A stretch of 64,000 nt of DNA from Parelaphostrongylus tenuis (lineage: Eukaryota; Nematoda; Chromadorea; Rhabditida; Metastrongylidae): NCBI GenBank assembly GCA_019055375.1, contig JAHQIW010000354.1:83450-147449 (forward strand), read 5' to 3'. The notes beneath the pieces were generated by a model that was given only the letters and a program-made list of their open reading frames with translations, did not search any database and was not told the DNA's origin. The translations under genes were made by a program, and so were the position numbers. Positions 63,000-64,000 of this stretch are shown here, one piece after another (within the stretch, counting starts at the first letter, position 1; every line of letters starts with the position of its first letter).

Positions 63000-64000
63000 A
63001 GGAACAATCAAATAAAAAAAAAAACTTGGCAAAAAACTTTAGGCATTTTCAAACGTTTGCTCTCTAAGATAGAAATAATAGAAAAGATGGCACTGGTGAA
63101 TTTTGGTAGAAATCGATCGACGGTATATGTGTGACCGATGATACTAATCAATTTTTTTACTGTTTACAAACAAAATACTATCCGAAACGCATGATATAAA
63201 AAGCCAAAGTATCACAAATTACAATCACAATTGTTCAGATACAAATAAAACTTGCAATTTAAGTTGCGCTCCATACACCGGTTCACCGTTTCTTGAGGCG
63301 ACACTACACTAACTACGGGAACCGCTTTTGCTCTTCTCTTAAGTATGTCTTAATCCTATCGGTACCACCAGCAATCACCCATCAATGGGAATGATTTGAG
63401 GAGCACAAATCGAAACCAGTTGGGCAGATGTTATACTTAAAACTGCGACTTCTCAAAAATCATTTTTTATTTGTCTTTTTTTCTTGAATCAAAAAGTGAT
63501 TAAAAACTGAGTCTTTATCACTTCCCATTAAAGAGAAACTGGCTTCTCTATTTCTCAAAATAACTTTGCCAAGAACATATAATAAGAAATACTAGGAAAA
63601 CGAGTTCTGCAGCAACTAAGAAATCACTGTCAGAGTGTCGAAGAATTTAGTAACCAAACATTGTAAAGAATTATTCATGCTGGATGGTGTCATAGACGCT
63701 GTGAAGAAAAAAAATTTCATTCTTCCAGATGCGGCATTTCTAGTGATTCAAAATTTTTTGATCTTCTGACACATAATTCCATTATTTTTATTCAACTTAT
63801 TATTTCTAGCGCTCTGAAAGGAGAAGGAATTGTGATCAGGTCTCATGCAGAAACCACCAAAATATTGCTCTACACTGCCACATTTTTGTTCAAGCAGAAA
63901 CTAAAATGATGATTTTTGCTCCACTCAATATTATTAGCTCGCTCTCCATAGGTTTTCCGACACTAGAGCGAATAACTATGCTAAAGGGATTTATTAGGCA
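63000..64000. other. No gene recognised at the right edge
   Basis: AT-rich, no open reading of note. It may include upstream sequence of the NT5C2-like gene. Confidence 0.4.

Overview
The window looks like an AT-rich animal nuclear genome, most likely a parasitic clade V (strongylid, hookworm-like) nematode. The main clues are two split genes with short, phase-consistent GT-AG introns and TTTCAG-type acceptors, a probable trans-splicing leader site, RTE retrotransposon remnants of the type I associate with hookworm genomes, and abundant mariner, Penelope-like and tRNA-derived SINE debris. No bacterial genes, rRNA, CRISPR array or convincing intact tRNA gene was seen. The species assignment is inference.

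Two conserved host genes could be rebuilt exon by exon, both on the minus strand. (1) A leucine-rich-repeat gene at 18199-22892 has eight exons and 367 aa, and matches the LRRC58 family from the LRR array to the Cys-rich C-terminal block. (2) A cytosolic purine 5'-nucleotidase (NT5C2-like, HAD superfamily) at 48546-62411 has thirteen exons. Every exon joins in frame except exon 3, which carries one extra base near 59245. The large introns of the second gene hold a near-complete but decayed Penelope-like element, a deleted mariner, SINEs and an unrecognised decayed coding stretch on the opposite strand.

The rest is dominated by a ~10 kb segment present three times in the same orientation. Call its parts C-D-A-B. 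Copy 1 is cut by the left edge (A-B, about 1-5180). Copy 2 is about 8690-15142 (C-D-A). Copy 3 is about 30655-44615 (C-D-A-B), with 4 kb of extra DNA between C and D. Part B holds, on its minus strand, remnants of what looks like a secreted-protein gene family. A fourth, diverged and inverted relative of that gene lies inside the 4 kb insert of copy 3 (about 34780-36110). Copy 1 is followed directly by a partial genomic duplicate of the 5'-nucleotidase gene (about 5180-5705), then a tandem array of tRNA-like units (5706-6360).

Mobile-element layer: a ~300 bp tRNA-headed SINE family with a dozen copies, two of which show target-site duplications; at least two RTE lineages; Penelope-like elements whose 3' ends share a hammerhead-like core; three mariner remnants; inverted-repeat elements; and microsatellites. 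Regions 16300-18190, 25510-27880, 29800-30650 and 63000-64000 hold nothing I can support as a gene.
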